Assembly: GCF_040096015.1 (NCBI RefSeq)
Contig: NZ_JBBMFO010000015.1
Location: forward strand, 1-46,662
Source: Peptoniphilus_A hominis
Lineage (GTDB): Bacteria; Bacillota; Clostridia; Tissierellales; Peptoniphilaceae
Length of the DNA stretch: 46,662 nucleotides
Reading direction: 5' to 3'
Below the pieces are notes generated by a model. It was given only the letters and a program-made list of their open reading frames with translations, was not told where the DNA came from and searched no databases. A program made the position numbers and the translations under genes. Positions 37,628-46,531 of this stretch are shown here, one piece after another (position 1 is the stretch's first letter; each line of letters starts with the position of its first letter).

Positions 37628-38262
37628 TATGCCACCCCACTTGTCTTGTTAGGTGAAAGTTTGTCTTCAAGTATGCCAAATAAGAAGTCTACAATTATTG
37701 CCATAAGGGTAACTGGGATTGTTCCCCAAACTACCATAGGCATTATGGCATTGGTAAGTCCGTTAAAGATAAAGTCGCCAAGTCCACCTGCTCCTACATA
37801 GGCTGCAAGTGTTGTCCAAGCAAGGACATAAATGGCAGAAAGTCTAATGCCACTCATAATTACTGGCATTGCCATAGGTATTTGCACTTTAAATAAAATT
37901 TGTGACCTGGTCATGCCCATGCCCCTTGCCGCATCTATTAGCTTGTCATTTACTCCTGCTATGCCAAGATAGGTGTTCCTCAAAATTGGAAGTAGGGAAT
38001 ATATGAAAAGTGAAACTATGGCTGGCTTTTTGCCCACGCCAAAAATTGGAATCATGAGGGCAAGTAGAGCAAAGGAAGGCACAGTTTGTAGAACTGATGC
38101 TATTGCCATGACAATTTTTGCTGCCGTCTTTGAGCGTGTCAAAAATATGCCAAGGGGCACTGCTATTAAAACTCCAAAAAAGAGTGAAATTGAGGCAATA
38201 AAAAGATGCTCCAGGGACTTTGAAAGGATCTCCGTGCTATTAGTCATTAAGAAATTAAGCAT
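37627..38262 (-). CDS. opuCB: osmoprotectant ABC transporter permease (proximal)
   Basis: A 211-residue permease, paralogous to the distal one. The ATG at 38262 has AGGTG six bases before it and overlaps the ATPase stop by eight bases (ATGCTTAA); the GTG at 38271 is less likely. Membrane helices are clear at about 20-40, 50-75, 80-95, 135-160 and 180-200. The coupling segment is KLIDAARGMGMTRSQILFKVQIPMAMP. It would pair with the distal permease as a heterodimer on the ATPase dimer, as in OpuC. Confidence 0.92.
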   Translation of the reverse strand: MLNFLMTNSTEILSKSLEHLFIASISLFFGVLIAVPLGIFLTRSKTAAKIVMAIASVLQTVPSFALLALMIPIFGVGKKPAIVSLFIYSLLPILRNTYLGIAGVNDKLIDAARGMGMTRSQILFKVQIPMAMPVIMSGIRLSAIYVLAWTTLAAYVGAGGLGDFIFNGLTNAIMPMVVWGTIPVTLMAIIVDFLFGILEDKLSPNKTSGVA

Positions 38263-39475
38263 TATCTTCACCTATCTTCTTAGAGGATTCTCCCGATGCA
38301 TCCTTCATAAGTTTAGATAAATTGTCATCTTCAAAAATTTCTTCAACTTCATCTTCCTCTTCATTTTCCCAAAGGTTTGTGTAGATTGTGTCAACTACTG
38401 AGGCTCTAGTTACAAGTCCAACTAGTTTATTTTCAGAGTCAACTACGGGAAGATTTTTTATGTCCAAGTTATAAATGTCACGAATGGCATTCATTATTAC
38501 AGTGTCTTCTCTTATGGCATAGACCTTTTCCATAACTTCATCAAGAGATTTTATCTTCTTGCCAAATCGACCAATGTCAAACATACCCACTGCTCCAAGT
38601 AGATGATTTTCTTCGTCTGTTACAAAAATTGTGTCTACTCTCTTCTTTCTCATAAGGGCTAGGGCATCGTAGGTTGACCTATCTGAAGTTAAGGAAACTG
38701 GATTCTTAAGCATAATAGTTTCCACAGTCCTATAAGATGTCTTGGCTTCGTTTAACTTTTCTTCCCCAAGCATATCTTCTACATACTTGCTCTTTGGATT
38801 TTTCAAAATATTTTCTGGCGTGTCAAATTGCTCCACATGACCCTTTTTCATAATTACAATTCTATCTGCAAGGCTAAGTGCCTCGTCCATGTCGTGAGAG
38901 ACAAAGACTATGGTCTTTCCCATTTCCTTTTGCAGTCTCTTTACCAGTTTTTGTAGGGCGTCTCTAGTTATTGGGTCAAGGGCACCAAAGGGCTCGTCCA
39001 TTAAAATTATGTCTTGGTCTGCCGCAAGAGCTCTTATTACACCAATTCTTTGTTGTTGACCTCCAGATAATTCTGAAGGATATTTATCTAAGTAAGATAG
39101 TGGAAGGTCCACTTTTTCGATTAAATTTTCTGCTATGGGTCTTAATTTGTCTTCGTCCCACTTCAAAAGTCTAGGCACGAGGACAATATTGTCATAGACA
39201 GTCATGTGTGGCAAAAGTCCAATTTGTTGAATTACATAGCCAATTTGCCTTCTTAAGTCAACGGGATCCATTTCATTTATATTTACGCCATTTATTAAAA
39301 TTTCTCCGCTAGTAATGTCATTCATCCTGTTGATCATTCTCATGCAAGTTGTCTTGCCCGATCCACTGGCTCCAATAAAACATATAAATTCTCCATCCTT
39401 AAATTTTAAATTTATATTTTCAGCTGCAACCTGATTGCCGGGATAGATTTTACTGACATTTTTAAATTCTATCAT
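38255..39475 (-). CDS. opuCA: osmoprotectant ABC transporter ATPase with CBS domains
   Basis: The first gene of the operon, 406 residues. Walker A is GASGSGKTT (35-43), signature LSGGQQQRIGVIRALA, Walker B IILMDEPFGALDP and switch FVSHD. After the ATPase domain two CBS motifs follow (about 250-375: ETIMLKNPVSLTSDRSTYDAL and IREDTVIMNAIRDIY), which in OpuA/OpuC-type ATPases sense ionic strength or cyclic di-AMP. The C-terminal tail is very acidic (NEEEDEVEEIFEDDN). GGAGAG stands before the start. A divergent ferritin-like gene begins 130 bases away, so both promoters share this short spacer. Confidence 0.94.
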   Translation of the reverse strand: MIEFKNVSKIYPGNQVAAENINLKFKDGEFICFIGASGSGKTTCMRMINRMNDITSGEILINGVNINEMDPVDLRRQIGYVIQQIGLLPHMTVYDNIVLVPRLLKWDEDKLRPIAENLIEKVDLPLSYLDKYPSELSGGQQQRIGVIRALAADQDIILMDEPFGALDPITRDALQKLVKRLQKEMGKTIVFVSHDMDEALSLADRIVIMKKGHVEQFDTPENILKNPKSKYVEDMLGEEKLNEAKTSYRTVETIMLKNPVSLTSDRSTYDALALMRKKRVDTIFVTDEENHLLGAVGMFDIGRFGKKIKSLDEVMEKVYAIREDTVIMNAIRDIYNLDIKNLPVVDSENKLVGLVTRASVVDTIYTNLWENEEEDEVEEIFEDDNLSKLMKDASGESSKKIGEDNA

Positions 39476-39605
39476 TTCAATCTCTCCTTTTCTGTCTTTT
39501 TTTATTATACCCCAAAAAAGACATTTTCAATTTTTTGTTTATTTTCCACATTTTTGGGTTATAATTTTAATAGCCGATTGTATTTTTGTTTTAAGGAGGC
39601 ATATT

Positions 39606-39950
39606 ATGGCTAACGATTATCACGAACCCGCAGCGGAAATGACAAAGAAATCAAGAGAAATTATTAGGGCGATTAATTCACTAAAAGAAGAAATCGAAGC
39701 AGTTGACTGGTACTACCAAAGAGTTGCTGTAACTGATGACAAGGAATTAAAGGAAATCATGTGGCACAATGCTGAAGAAGAAATTGAACACGCAATGATG
39801 ACCCTTGAATGGCTTCGCCGCAACCAAGAAGGCTGGGACGAACAAATGAGAACTTACTTGTTCTGCGAAGGAAATATTTTGGAAGCAGAAGAAAAAAGTA
39901 AAGAAGAAGATGAGGAAGAAGACAAAAAAGATAAGAAGAAGAAAAAATAA
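39606..39950 (+). CDS. encapsulated-ferritin-like (EncFtn) protein without adjacent shell gene
   Basis: A 114-residue two-helix iron-oxidising protein. The match to encapsulated ferritins is strong by eye: HEP near the start, EEIEAVDWYYQRV (Glu29, Trp35, Tyr36), then EEEIEHAMMTLEWLRR (Glu59, His62) and MRTYLFCEGNI. Glu29, Glu59 and His62 correspond to the di-iron ligands described for Rhodospirillum EncFtn (Glu32, Glu62, His65). Such proteins form ring-like decamers whose iron centres lie between subunits, and normally end in a short peptide that docks them inside an encapsulin shell. Here the tail is instead an Asp/Glu run followed by lysines (EEDKKDKKKKK), and no encapsulin gene follows. 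AAGGAGG before the ATG fixes the start. Confidence 0.88.
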   Translation: MANDYHEPAAEMTKKSREIIRAINSLKEEIEAVDWYYQRVAVTDDKELKEIMWHNAEEEIEHAMMTLEWLRRNQEGWDEQMRTYLFCEGNILEAEEKSKEEDEEEDKKDKKKKK

Positions 39951-39979
39951 ATAATTTATATTTAAAATTTTCCAAGAAA

Positions 39980-40013
39980 AAACTGCTTAGAGAATAATTT
40001 TCTCAAGCAGTTT
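39980..40013. terminator. bidirectional terminator after the ferritin gene
   Basis: AAACTGCTT (39980-39988) pairs with AAGCAGTTT (40005-40013), and GAGAA with TTCTC inside. A T-run follows on the plus strand and an A-rich flank on the other side. It serves the ferritin gene and the convergent permease operon. Confidence 0.9.
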
Positions 40014-40023
40014 ATTTTTTATT

Positions 40024-41274
40024 TTAAATTTTTTTCATTCTTAAATCTAAATTTTTCTCGTCGATTTTATATTTTGTATACTCTCTCATTAGTTCATAAA
40101 GAGTTGATGCCAGTGGAATAAAAGCCCACATTCCCACTACTCCAAATAATGATCCACCAAGTGTAATGGCAACAAGAGTCCAAAGTGAAGGAAGTCTAAC
40201 TTCGTCTCCAACAATTTTTGGATAAATTAAGTTTGATTCAAGTTGTTGAAGAATTACAATTAAGACCAAAAACATAAGAGCCTTTGTGGAGTCTTCTATT
40301 ACTATCATAATAAAGCACATTGCTCCACCAAGGAAGGGACCAATAATTGGAATTAAATCTGTGACGCCAACTATTACCCCAAGAGTTGCCGCATTGGGTA
40401 TCCTTAAAACAAAGGAAGCCACAAAGGTCGCAATACCTATAATAGTTGAAACTGTAAGCTGTCCTCTTATGAAACCAAAAAAGTTTTCGTGAAGAAGATG
40501 AAATACATGAATTATTTTATTTGCAAGATTGTTATCGAAAAAGGAGTAACAAATTCTCTTAGCTTGATAGCCAAGTCTTTCCTTATCTGCCAAAATGTAA
40601 ATTGATATAATTAGGGCAAGCATAAAGGATACAAGTCCACCTAAAATACTTGATGCAGTGGAAAGAGCGCCACTAAGTATTTGTGATGACTTGTCACTGG
40701 ATGTGACAAATCCCTTTATCCTATTAAATATTTCATTCCAGCTTAAATTGTCATATTCACTTTGCAACTTGTCTGAATAATTATTTAGATAAGGTATTTC
40801 TCTAGTCTTATCTATTGCCATTTGTAAAAAGCTAGGTAGGGACTTTCTAAGTCCATCAAAGGAATTTATTAGCTGTGGCACAATTATTGCAGTAATAAGG
40901 AAAAATACAAGTATTATAAATATAAAGGAAATTGCAATAGAAATTGTCCTCTTGTGTTTTTGAAATTTTTCATTTCTTACCTTGTCAAAAACTTTTCTCT
41001 CTAAAAAGTTTAGAGGTATTTTCATAATAAAGGCAATGACTCCTCCAAGTATAAAGGGTGCCAATATACCAAGTAGGACTCCAAAGCCTTTGAAAATACT
41101 TTTGCTATTTAAAAATAAATAGGCGACAAATAAAAGTGCCAGTCCCAGTAAAAAAACTTTCTTGTAAACTTCGTTTTTAAAGGATAGTTTTTTCAAAGGA
41201 AGGCTTGTCTTTTCCATTTCTTCTAGTTCTTTTCTTTCTTCTCTTTCTTCTCTTTTTTCTCTTCTTTCTTCCAT
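40024..41274 (-). CDS. AI-2E family transporter (TqsA/PerM-like permease)
   Basis: A 416-residue membrane protein of the AI-2E/UPF0118 family. A charged cytoplasmic N-terminus rich in Glu/Arg (about 1-30) precedes two to three helices. An extracellular or peripheral loop with coiled character follows (about 160-225). Then come five helices with the family motifs FIRGQLTVSTIIGIATF, GVTDLIPIIGPFLGGA and the late QQLESNLIYPKIVG. Members export signalling molecules or act as Na+/H+ antiporters; the substrate here is unknown. AGGAGA precedes the ATG. It is the last gene of a four-gene run beginning with pncB, nine bases after the preceding one. Confidence 0.9.
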   Translation of the reverse strand: MEERREKREEREERKELEEMEKTSLPLKKLSFKNEVYKKVFLLGLALLFVAYLFLNSKSIFKGFGVLLGILAPFILGGVIAFIMKIPLNFLERKVFDKVRNEKFQKHKRTISIAISFIFIILVFFLITAIIVPQLINSFDGLRKSLPSFLQMAIDKTREIPYLNNYSDKLQSEYDNLSWNEIFNRIKGFVTSSDKSSQILSGALSTASSILGGLVSFMLALIISIYILADKERLGYQAKRICYSFFDNNLANKIIHVFHLLHENFFGFIRGQLTVSTIIGIATFVASFVLRIPNAATLGVIVGVTDLIPIIGPFLGGAMCFIMIVIEDSTKALMFLVLIVILQQLESNLIYPKIVGDEVRLPSLWTLVAITLGGSLFGVVGMWAFIPLASTLYELMREYTKYKIDEKNLDLRMKKI

Positions 41275-41283
41275 ATTTCTCCT

Positions 41284-41793
41284 CTATTCTTTTGAAAAGT
41301 CGTCAAATAATTTAAAGTAGTCTTCAAAAAAAGATTTTTGCATACTACTTATGCTCTTGACGTAAATTTCAGAAAAATCCATCATGAGCTTCATTTGCCT
41401 TGAGAAGATGTCGGCGTAATCGTCTATTATGCCCATAGTTTCTTCTTCCATCTTCTCTTTGTCATAAAGCATTGGCAAATTATTTTTTTTCTTAAATTTT
41501 TTCTTCCTGTCATCTTCAAAATTGCTTGGATTTACTTCCATAATTATTTCAAAATCCTTGTTGGAGGGCTCATCTTTTTCCTTGTAGTCAATTTCAAGTT
41601 TTTCTTCTTTACGAGGAGCCTTGCTATAATCAAGGGGAAGCAAAAATCTTATGGGATTTACTGCAAGAGCCTTCTCATCCTCATCCTTGGTAAAGGAAAT
41701 AACGCCCCTATTTTGGTGCTTGGAAATCTCCTGTAATTTTAAATCCTCTTCATTTTTTGAAGCTGCATTATTTTTTAAATCTTTTTTACTCAA
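41284..41793 (-). CDS. unknown 169-residue soluble protein
   Basis: I do not recognise this protein. It is hydrophilic and Lys/Glu-rich, without signal peptide or membrane helix. The first 110 residues are probably disordered, including a short hydrophobic patch (NPIRFLLPLDYSKAP). The last 55 residues form likely amphipathic helices (MGIIDDYADIFSRQMKLMMDFSEIY and SMQKSFFEDYFKLFDDF) reminiscent in spacing of phasin-like or coiled adaptor helices. The start is probably TTG at 41793, one base after the radical SAM stop, with GAGAGG upstream. It lies between a radical SAM gene and an AI-2E permease with almost no spacers, so it is surely co-transcribed. Confidence 0.7.
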   Translation of the reverse strand: MSKKDLKNNAASKNEEDLKLQEISKHQNRGVISFTKDEDEKALAVNPIRFLLPLDYSKAPRKEEKLEIDYKEKDEPSNKDFEIIMEVNPSNFEDDRKKKFKKKNNLPMLYDKEKMEEETMGIIDDYADIFSRQMKLMMDFSEIYVKSISSMQKSFFEDYFKLFDDFSKE

Positions 41794-41794
41794 T

Positions 41795-42661
41795 TTAGAA
41801 ACCTCTCAATACATCAGGTCTAAAGTTTTTCTTTTTCAAAGTTTTTTCAATGGACTTTATTAGAGCCTCTCTATCTTCATTTAAGTTGCCTGCAAGTAGG
41901 ACATAATTTGATGCGTGATTGGACCTAAAGACTGTGCCTTCTGAATCCACATGCTCCAAAAATATTTTCATCTCTTCCAAAATTTCTCCTGCATCTGGCA
42001 TTTTAAATTTGCCAGAGATGTAGTCGGCATAAAGAGGAGTGTTCTTATAAATTCTCATTGTGAGATATCCCAAAAAGTCTGGCTTTGTTTCAGAGACAAG
42101 TTTGGCAGTTCCAATAGCATTTCTTTCCATGCCATCAACTCCACCAAGACCTGCAATAATAGTTACAGAAGTCTTAAAACCTGCTTCCTTTGCCTTTTTC
42201 ATTGCTGTGACATATTCCTCATAGCTGATGCCCTTTTGAATCTCTTTTAGGAGGTCCTCGTCGCCTGTTTCAAAACCAATATAGAGCATTTCAAGTCCTT
42301 CTTCTCTTAGAGCCTTTAATTCTTCAAGGGACTTCCTGTTAATGTCCTGGGCTGTCGCATAGGATGAAACTCTATTTACATTGGGATAATATTCTTTTAT
42401 AGTTCTTAAAATTTCAAGTAGATCTTCTGTCTTTAAGATCAAGGCATCTCCGTCAGCCAAGAAAATTCTCTCGAAATAATCTCCATAGGAGCTCATGTCG
42501 ATTAAATCCTTTTTTATATCTTCAAGAGGTCTAATCCTAAAGTCGTCATCTTTATACATGTAGCAAAATGTGCAAGAATTGTGGGAGCAACCCACTGTTG
42601 CCTGAATAATTAGAGACCTTGCCTCACTTGGCGGTCTAAAAACATTTCCGTAATACTGCAT
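41795..42661 (-). CDS. radical SAM protein
   Basis: A 288-residue iron-sulfur enzyme. The cluster cysteines are in VGCSHNSCTFCYMYKD (Cys25, Cys30, Cys33), a C-x4-C-x2-C spacing seen in one branch of COG1032-like proteins and different from the usual C-x3-C-x2-C. SAM-binding features follow: IFLADGDALIL, a GFETGDEDLLKEIQKG segment like those in Elp3/HemN, and VTIIAGLGG. No extra cluster or cobalamin domain is present. GGGAAG lies before the ATG. It follows pncB by 27 bases. The reaction is unknown, and nothing nearby suggests a peptide substrate. Confidence 0.85.
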   Translation of the reverse strand: MQYYGNVFRPPSEARSLIIQATVGCSHNSCTFCYMYKDDDFRIRPLEDIKKDLIDMSSYGDYFERIFLADGDALILKTEDLLEILRTIKEYYPNVNRVSSYATAQDINRKSLEELKALREEGLEMLYIGFETGDEDLLKEIQKGISYEEYVTAMKKAKEAGFKTSVTIIAGLGGVDGMERNAIGTAKLVSETKPDFLGYLTMRIYKNTPLYADYISGKFKMPDAGEILEEMKIFLEHVDSEGTVFRSNHASNYVLLAGNLNEDREALIKSIEKTLKKKNFRPDVLRGF

Positions 42662-42688
42662 ATTTCTTCCCTTTCTATTTTTCTATTT

Positions 42689-44143
42689 TTAATTTTTACC
42701 GTGTTTCTTTAAAAGTTGGTCCTTAACTTCCCAAAGTTTTTCTGACAAGTCAACGATGTATTCATTTGGATTGTCAAGTCTCTTTGTTTCTTCCCAAAGT
42801 GTGTCAAGTTCTCTCTCTGCCTTTTCCTTTATCTCTTCAAGGCTTGGAAGCTTGTAGACAAGTTTTCCCTTGTCATAAATTTGTACTAGAACCTTTTTGG
42901 CTGTGTAGTCAGTGAGGGTTTTTCTCTTCCAAGTGTAAACTGGGTGGAAGATTTCATAATTGTCTTCAGGAATTTCTTCATCCCTTAGGGCAATTACATC
43001 TGCCATTGCCTTGCCTGTTTCATTTTCATAAAATCTGTAAAGTTCTTTAAAGCCTGGAGTAGTAATTTTCGCAACATTTTCAGAAATTTTTATCTTTGGA
43101 ATAATTTTTCCATCTTTACTTACAGTTGCAACTAATTTATAAACTCCGCCAAAAACTGGAGATGATTTTGATGTAATAAGTCTTTCCCCAACTCCAAAGG
43201 AATCAAGCTTTGCCCCTTGGTGGAGGATTGTCCTTATAGTGTACTCGTCAAGAGAGTTTGATGCCATAATTTGTGCGTCAGGATAGCCTGCATCGTCAAG
43301 CATTTTTCTCGCCTTGTTGGAGATGTAAGTGATATCTCCTGAGTCAATTCTTATTCCCTTTGGTCTAAATCCACGAGGGAGGACTTCTTCGTCAAAAACT
43401 TTTATGGCATTAGGTATGCCTTCCTTTAGGGTGTCGTAAGTGTCAACTAGAAGTAGACAGTTGTCTGGATAAACTCTTGCAAAGGCCCTAAAGGCTTCAA
43501 GTTCAGAGTCAAACATTTGAACCCAAGAGTGTGCCATGGTGCCAAGAGCTGGCACTCCAAACATCTTATCAGATAAAGTGTTGGCAGTTCCTGCACAGCC
43601 ACCAATGTAGGCAGCCCTTGCTCCTAAGTTTGCAGCAGAATAACCTTGCGCCCTTCTTGATCCAAATTCAACAACTGGCCTTCCCTTGGCTTGCTTGACA
43701 ATCCTAGATGCCTTAGTGGCAATCATTGATTGATGATTTAAAGTCAAGAGAACCATAGTCTCAAGCATTTGTGCCTGGATAGCAGGACCCTTAACTGTGA
43801 CAAGGGGTTCACCTGGAAAGGCGAGAGTTCCCTCTGGCATTGCCCAGACATCGCATTGAAAGTCAAAATTATATAGATAATCTAAAAATTCTTCGTCAAA
43901 AATATTTTTGTCTCTCAAAAATTCTATGTCTTCTTCGGAGAAGTGGAGATTTTCCATGTACTCGATTAATTGTTCTAGACCAGCAACAATTGTGTATTCA
44001 CCGTTGTCAGGTACTTCCCTAAAAAACATATCAAAGATGACAGTCTTGTCTCTCATGCCTTCCTTAAAAAATCCATTTGCCATTGTTAATTCATAAAAAT
44101 CCACAAGTAATGTGTAATTTTTCTTAACGTTATAATTTACCAT
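42689..44143 (-). CDS. pncB: nicotinate phosphoribosyltransferase
   Basis: A 484-residue enzyme of NAD salvage that joins nicotinate to phosphoribosyl pyrophosphate using ATP. Conserved parts are YTLLVDFYELTMANGFF at the N-terminus, VEFGSRRAQGYSAANLGARAAYIGG, the phospho-acceptor-type histidine in GTMAHSWVQMF, and the PRPP region KGIRIDSGDITYISNKAR with IMASNSLDEYTI. Length and layout match the long bacterial form. GGAAG precedes the ATG. It heads a run of four genes in the same direction, though the others have no evident link to NAD. Confidence 0.95.
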   Translation of the reverse strand: MVNYNVKKNYTLLVDFYELTMANGFFKEGMRDKTVIFDMFFREVPDNGEYTIVAGLEQLIEYMENLHFSEEDIEFLRDKNIFDEEFLDYLYNFDFQCDVWAMPEGTLAFPGEPLVTVKGPAIQAQMLETMVLLTLNHQSMIATKASRIVKQAKGRPVVEFGSRRAQGYSAANLGARAAYIGGCAGTANTLSDKMFGVPALGTMAHSWVQMFDSELEAFRAFARVYPDNCLLLVDTYDTLKEGIPNAIKVFDEEVLPRGFRPKGIRIDSGDITYISNKARKMLDDAGYPDAQIMASNSLDEYTIRTILHQGAKLDSFGVGERLITSKSSPVFGGVYKLVATVSKDGKIIPKIKISENVAKITTPGFKELYRFYENETGKAMADVIALRDEEIPEDNYEIFHPVYTWKRKTLTDYTAKKVLVQIYDKGKLVYKLPSLEEIKEKAERELDTLWEETKRLDNPNEYIVDLSEKLWEVKDQLLKKHGKN

Positions 44144-44332
44144 TTTATACTTCCTTTTCTTCTTTCTACATAAGTAGAGTCCCTTAGTTAATTACATAAA
44201 TTATATCACATCATAAATATTTTTTGAAAAATTAATGATTTTTAGCCCTTTATTTTAAAATAGATGTTTTTTATAAATCACCAATATTTTTTTAGCAGAA
44301 AAATTTTTAACTGGCCTACAAATTCTATTATA

Positions 44333-44361
44333 TTAAAAATAAAAATTAACTGTGCTATAAT
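44333..44361 (+). promoter_or_regulatory. likely promoter of the ttcA-like gene
   Basis: TATAAT at 44356-44361 with TTAAAA at 44333-44338, spacing 17, in the 246-base region divergent from pncB. The start codon follows 28 bases later. The rest of this spacer is A/T-rich with no other feature seen. Confidence 0.6.
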
Positions 44362-44389
44362 AAGATTAGATTGGTAAAGGTGGAATTTT

Positions 44390-45208
44390 TTGGAAACAAT
44401 AAAAAGCACTGTGGACATAGAAAGGTCCCTTATAAAAACTTACAGACGAGACATATATAAAAAATTTGTGCAAGGCGTAAATAAGTACCAGCTTATAAGC
44501 CCTGGCGACAAGATTGCCGTTGCAATTTCTGGTGGCAAGGACTCCCTCACTCTTGCAAAACTCTTGCAGGAATTAAAGAAACACAACAAGGTGCCCTTTG
44601 ACCTGGAATTTATAGCCATGGATCCAGGATACCTTCCTGAAAATAGAGAGAGGTTGGAGTTTAACTGCGAAAAGCTTGGCATACCAGTAAAGATTCACGA
44701 GTCTGATGTTTTTTCCGTTGCAGAAAAAATGTCTGAGGGCGGATCTCCCTGCTATATGTGCGCGAGAATGCGCCGTGGAAATTTATACAACAGGGCTCAG
44801 GAACTTGGCTGTAACAAGCTTGCCCTAGGTCATCACTTTGACGATGTCATAGAGACTGTTCTTTTAAATATAATTTATGCTGGCGACTTCAAGACTATGA
44901 TGCCGAAATTAAAATCGCAAAACTTTGAAGGGCTTGAACTAATTAGACCCATGTATTTAGTTCGTGAAGAGGCAATTATTCGCTTTATGAGGTCAACGGG
45001 ACTATCTGCCCTTGACTGTGCCTGCACTGTGACAAAGAAAAAGTCTGGCAACAAGAGATTTTTTATTAAGGACTTAATCGAAGAGCTAAAAAAAGAAAAC
45101 AAAAATGTAGACATAAATATTCTTCGAGCAACTGAAAATGTAAACATGGAACAAATCTTAGGATTCAAAGAAAAGGGAGAGCGACACGACTTTTTGGAAT
45201 TTTATTAG
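44390..45208 (+). CDS. ttcA: TtcA-like tRNA thiolation ATPase
   Basis: A 272-residue PP-loop ATPase of the TtcA family, which puts sulfur on a tRNA base (2-thiocytidine 32 in the model enzyme) with a 4Fe-4S cluster. The PP-loop is AISGGKDSLTLAKLL (Ser47-Ser52). Cys121 and Cys124 (PCYMCARMRRG) plus Cys210/Cys212 (LDCACTV) are cluster-ligand candidates, and GHHFDDVIETVLLN is the family's second signature. The start is probably TTG at 44390, with GGTGG seven bases before it; no in-frame ATG lies near. A member of the related TtuA/CTU1 group cannot be ruled out, but the spacing fits TtcA better. It is followed by fprA after 94 bases containing two small hairpins. Confidence 0.88.
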   Translation: METIKSTVDIERSLIKTYRRDIYKKFVQGVNKYQLISPGDKIAVAISGGKDSLTLAKLLQELKKHNKVPFDLEFIAMDPGYLPENRERLEFNCEKLGIPVKIHESDVFSVAEKMSEGGSPCYMCARMRRGNLYNRAQELGCNKLALGHHFDDVIETVLLNIIYAGDFKTMMPKLKSQNFEGLELIRPMYLVREEAIIRFMRSTGLSALDCACTVTKKKSGNKRFFIKDLIEELKKENKNVDINILRATENVNMEQILGFKEKGERHDFLEFY

Positions 45209-45302
45209 GAGGAGATATTAAAATAATTTCTTGTCAAAGGACTTGGTCCTGATCTTAAAAGACTTAAGGTAGTTTAAATAAATTAAAAATAAGGAGGATT
45301 TT

Positions 45303-46508
45303 ATGGAAAATTTATTGTCAGTGCCTATTAAAAATGACATTTACTATATAGGCACAAATGATAGAAAGACTGAACTATTTGAAGGCATGTGGCCCCTACC
45401 AAAGGGAGTTGCTTACAACTCTTTTCTTGTTAAGGGCGAAAAAAATGTACTTTTTGACTTAGTAAGAGTAAACACAATTGATTCCTATGTGCAAAAAATA
45501 AATGAAATAATTGGCGAAGGTGAAAAGATTGACTACATTATGATTAATCACATGGAGCCAGACCACACTTCTTCAATTAAATCAATTTTGGAAATCTATC
45601 CAGATGCGAAACTTGTTACAAATAAAAAAGCTGTTGCCATGCTAAATAATTTCTATGAGATTACAGACAACATCATAGAAGTTAAGGATGGTGAAACACT
45701 AGAACTAGGAGATAAAAAATATACTTTTTACATGACTCCAATGGTTCACTGGCCTGAATCTATGGTAGCCTATGAAGAAACTACAAAGACACTTTTCTCA
45801 CAAGATATTTTTGGTGGCTTTGGAACTCTTGACGGCGGAATTTTTGACGATCAAATTGAATACGACGCTCACTATCACGAAGAAACAACAAGATATTTTA
45901 TAAATATAGTTGGAAAATATGCAGCACAAGCCCTTAAAGCTTTAAATAAATTAAGTGGACTTGAAATAGAATTAATTTGTCCAGATCACGGACCTATTTG
46001 GAGAGAAGATCCTAAGAAAATAATTGACATCTACACATCTCTTGCTAAACAAGAAACTGTTGACGGATGCGTTGTTATCTACGGCTCAATGTATGGAAAT
46101 ACTGAAATGATGGCAGAAGCTGTGGCAAGGGGACTTTCTGAAGGCGGACTTAAGAATATCAAGGTCAGAGACATCACAAAGACATCTAACTCCTATCTCC
46201 TATCAGATATTTGGAGATACAAGGGCGTAATCATAGGATCATGCTCCTACGACAACAACTTATTCCCACCAATGGATTATCTAATGACAGAAGTTTCTCA
46301 CCAAAGAATGAAAAATAATTATTGGGGAATTTTCGGCTCCTATTCTTGGTCAGGCGGTGCTCTTAAAACCCTAAAGAAATACATGGAAGATGGCAAGTAC
46401 GATGTACTTGACACACAACTAGAAATCCAAGGTGCAGCAACGGATGAAGAAATTAAAAAGCTTATAGACTTTGGAAAAGAAATGGCTGCAAAAATTTTAA
46501 ACAAATAA
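45303..46508 (+). CDS. fprA: A-type flavoprotein (flavodiiron O2/NO reductase)
   Basis: A 401-residue flavodiiron protein that reduces oxygen or nitric oxide to harmless products, protecting anaerobes. The N-terminal metallo-beta-lactamase domain holds the di-iron ligands: HMEPDH (His83, Glu85, Asp87, His88), His149 (MVHWPES), Asp168 (SQDIFGG) and His229 (CPDHGPIW). The C-terminal flavodoxin domain starts near 255 with the FMN loop YGSMYGNTE. It has no rubredoxin extension, so electrons must come from a separate protein. AAGGAGG precedes the ATG. Two terminator-like hairpins follow the stop. Confidence 0.96.
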   Translation: MENLLSVPIKNDIYYIGTNDRKTELFEGMWPLPKGVAYNSFLVKGEKNVLFDLVRVNTIDSYVQKINEIIGEGEKIDYIMINHMEPDHTSSIKSILEIYPDAKLVTNKKAVAMLNNFYEITDNIIEVKDGETLELGDKKYTFYMTPMVHWPESMVAYEETTKTLFSQDIFGGFGTLDGGIFDDQIEYDAHYHEETTRYFINIVGKYAAQALKALNKLSGLEIELICPDHGPIWREDPKKIIDIYTSLAKQETVDGCVVIYGSMYGNTEMMAEAVARGLSEGGLKNIKVRDITKTSNSYLLSDIWRYKGVIIGSCSYDNNLFPPMDYLMTEVSHQRMKNNYWGIFGSYSWSGGALKTLKKYMEDGKYDVLDTQLEIQGAATDEEIKKLIDFGKEMAAKILNK

Positions 46509-46531
46509 AAAATTAATCGTCACGAATTTTG

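Noticed and set aside
45238..45268. Two small inverted repeats between ttcA and fprA (AGGAC/GTCCT and CTTAA/TTAAG)
   Set aside because: Stems of five bases are expected by chance in a spacer of this size; no function is claimed.
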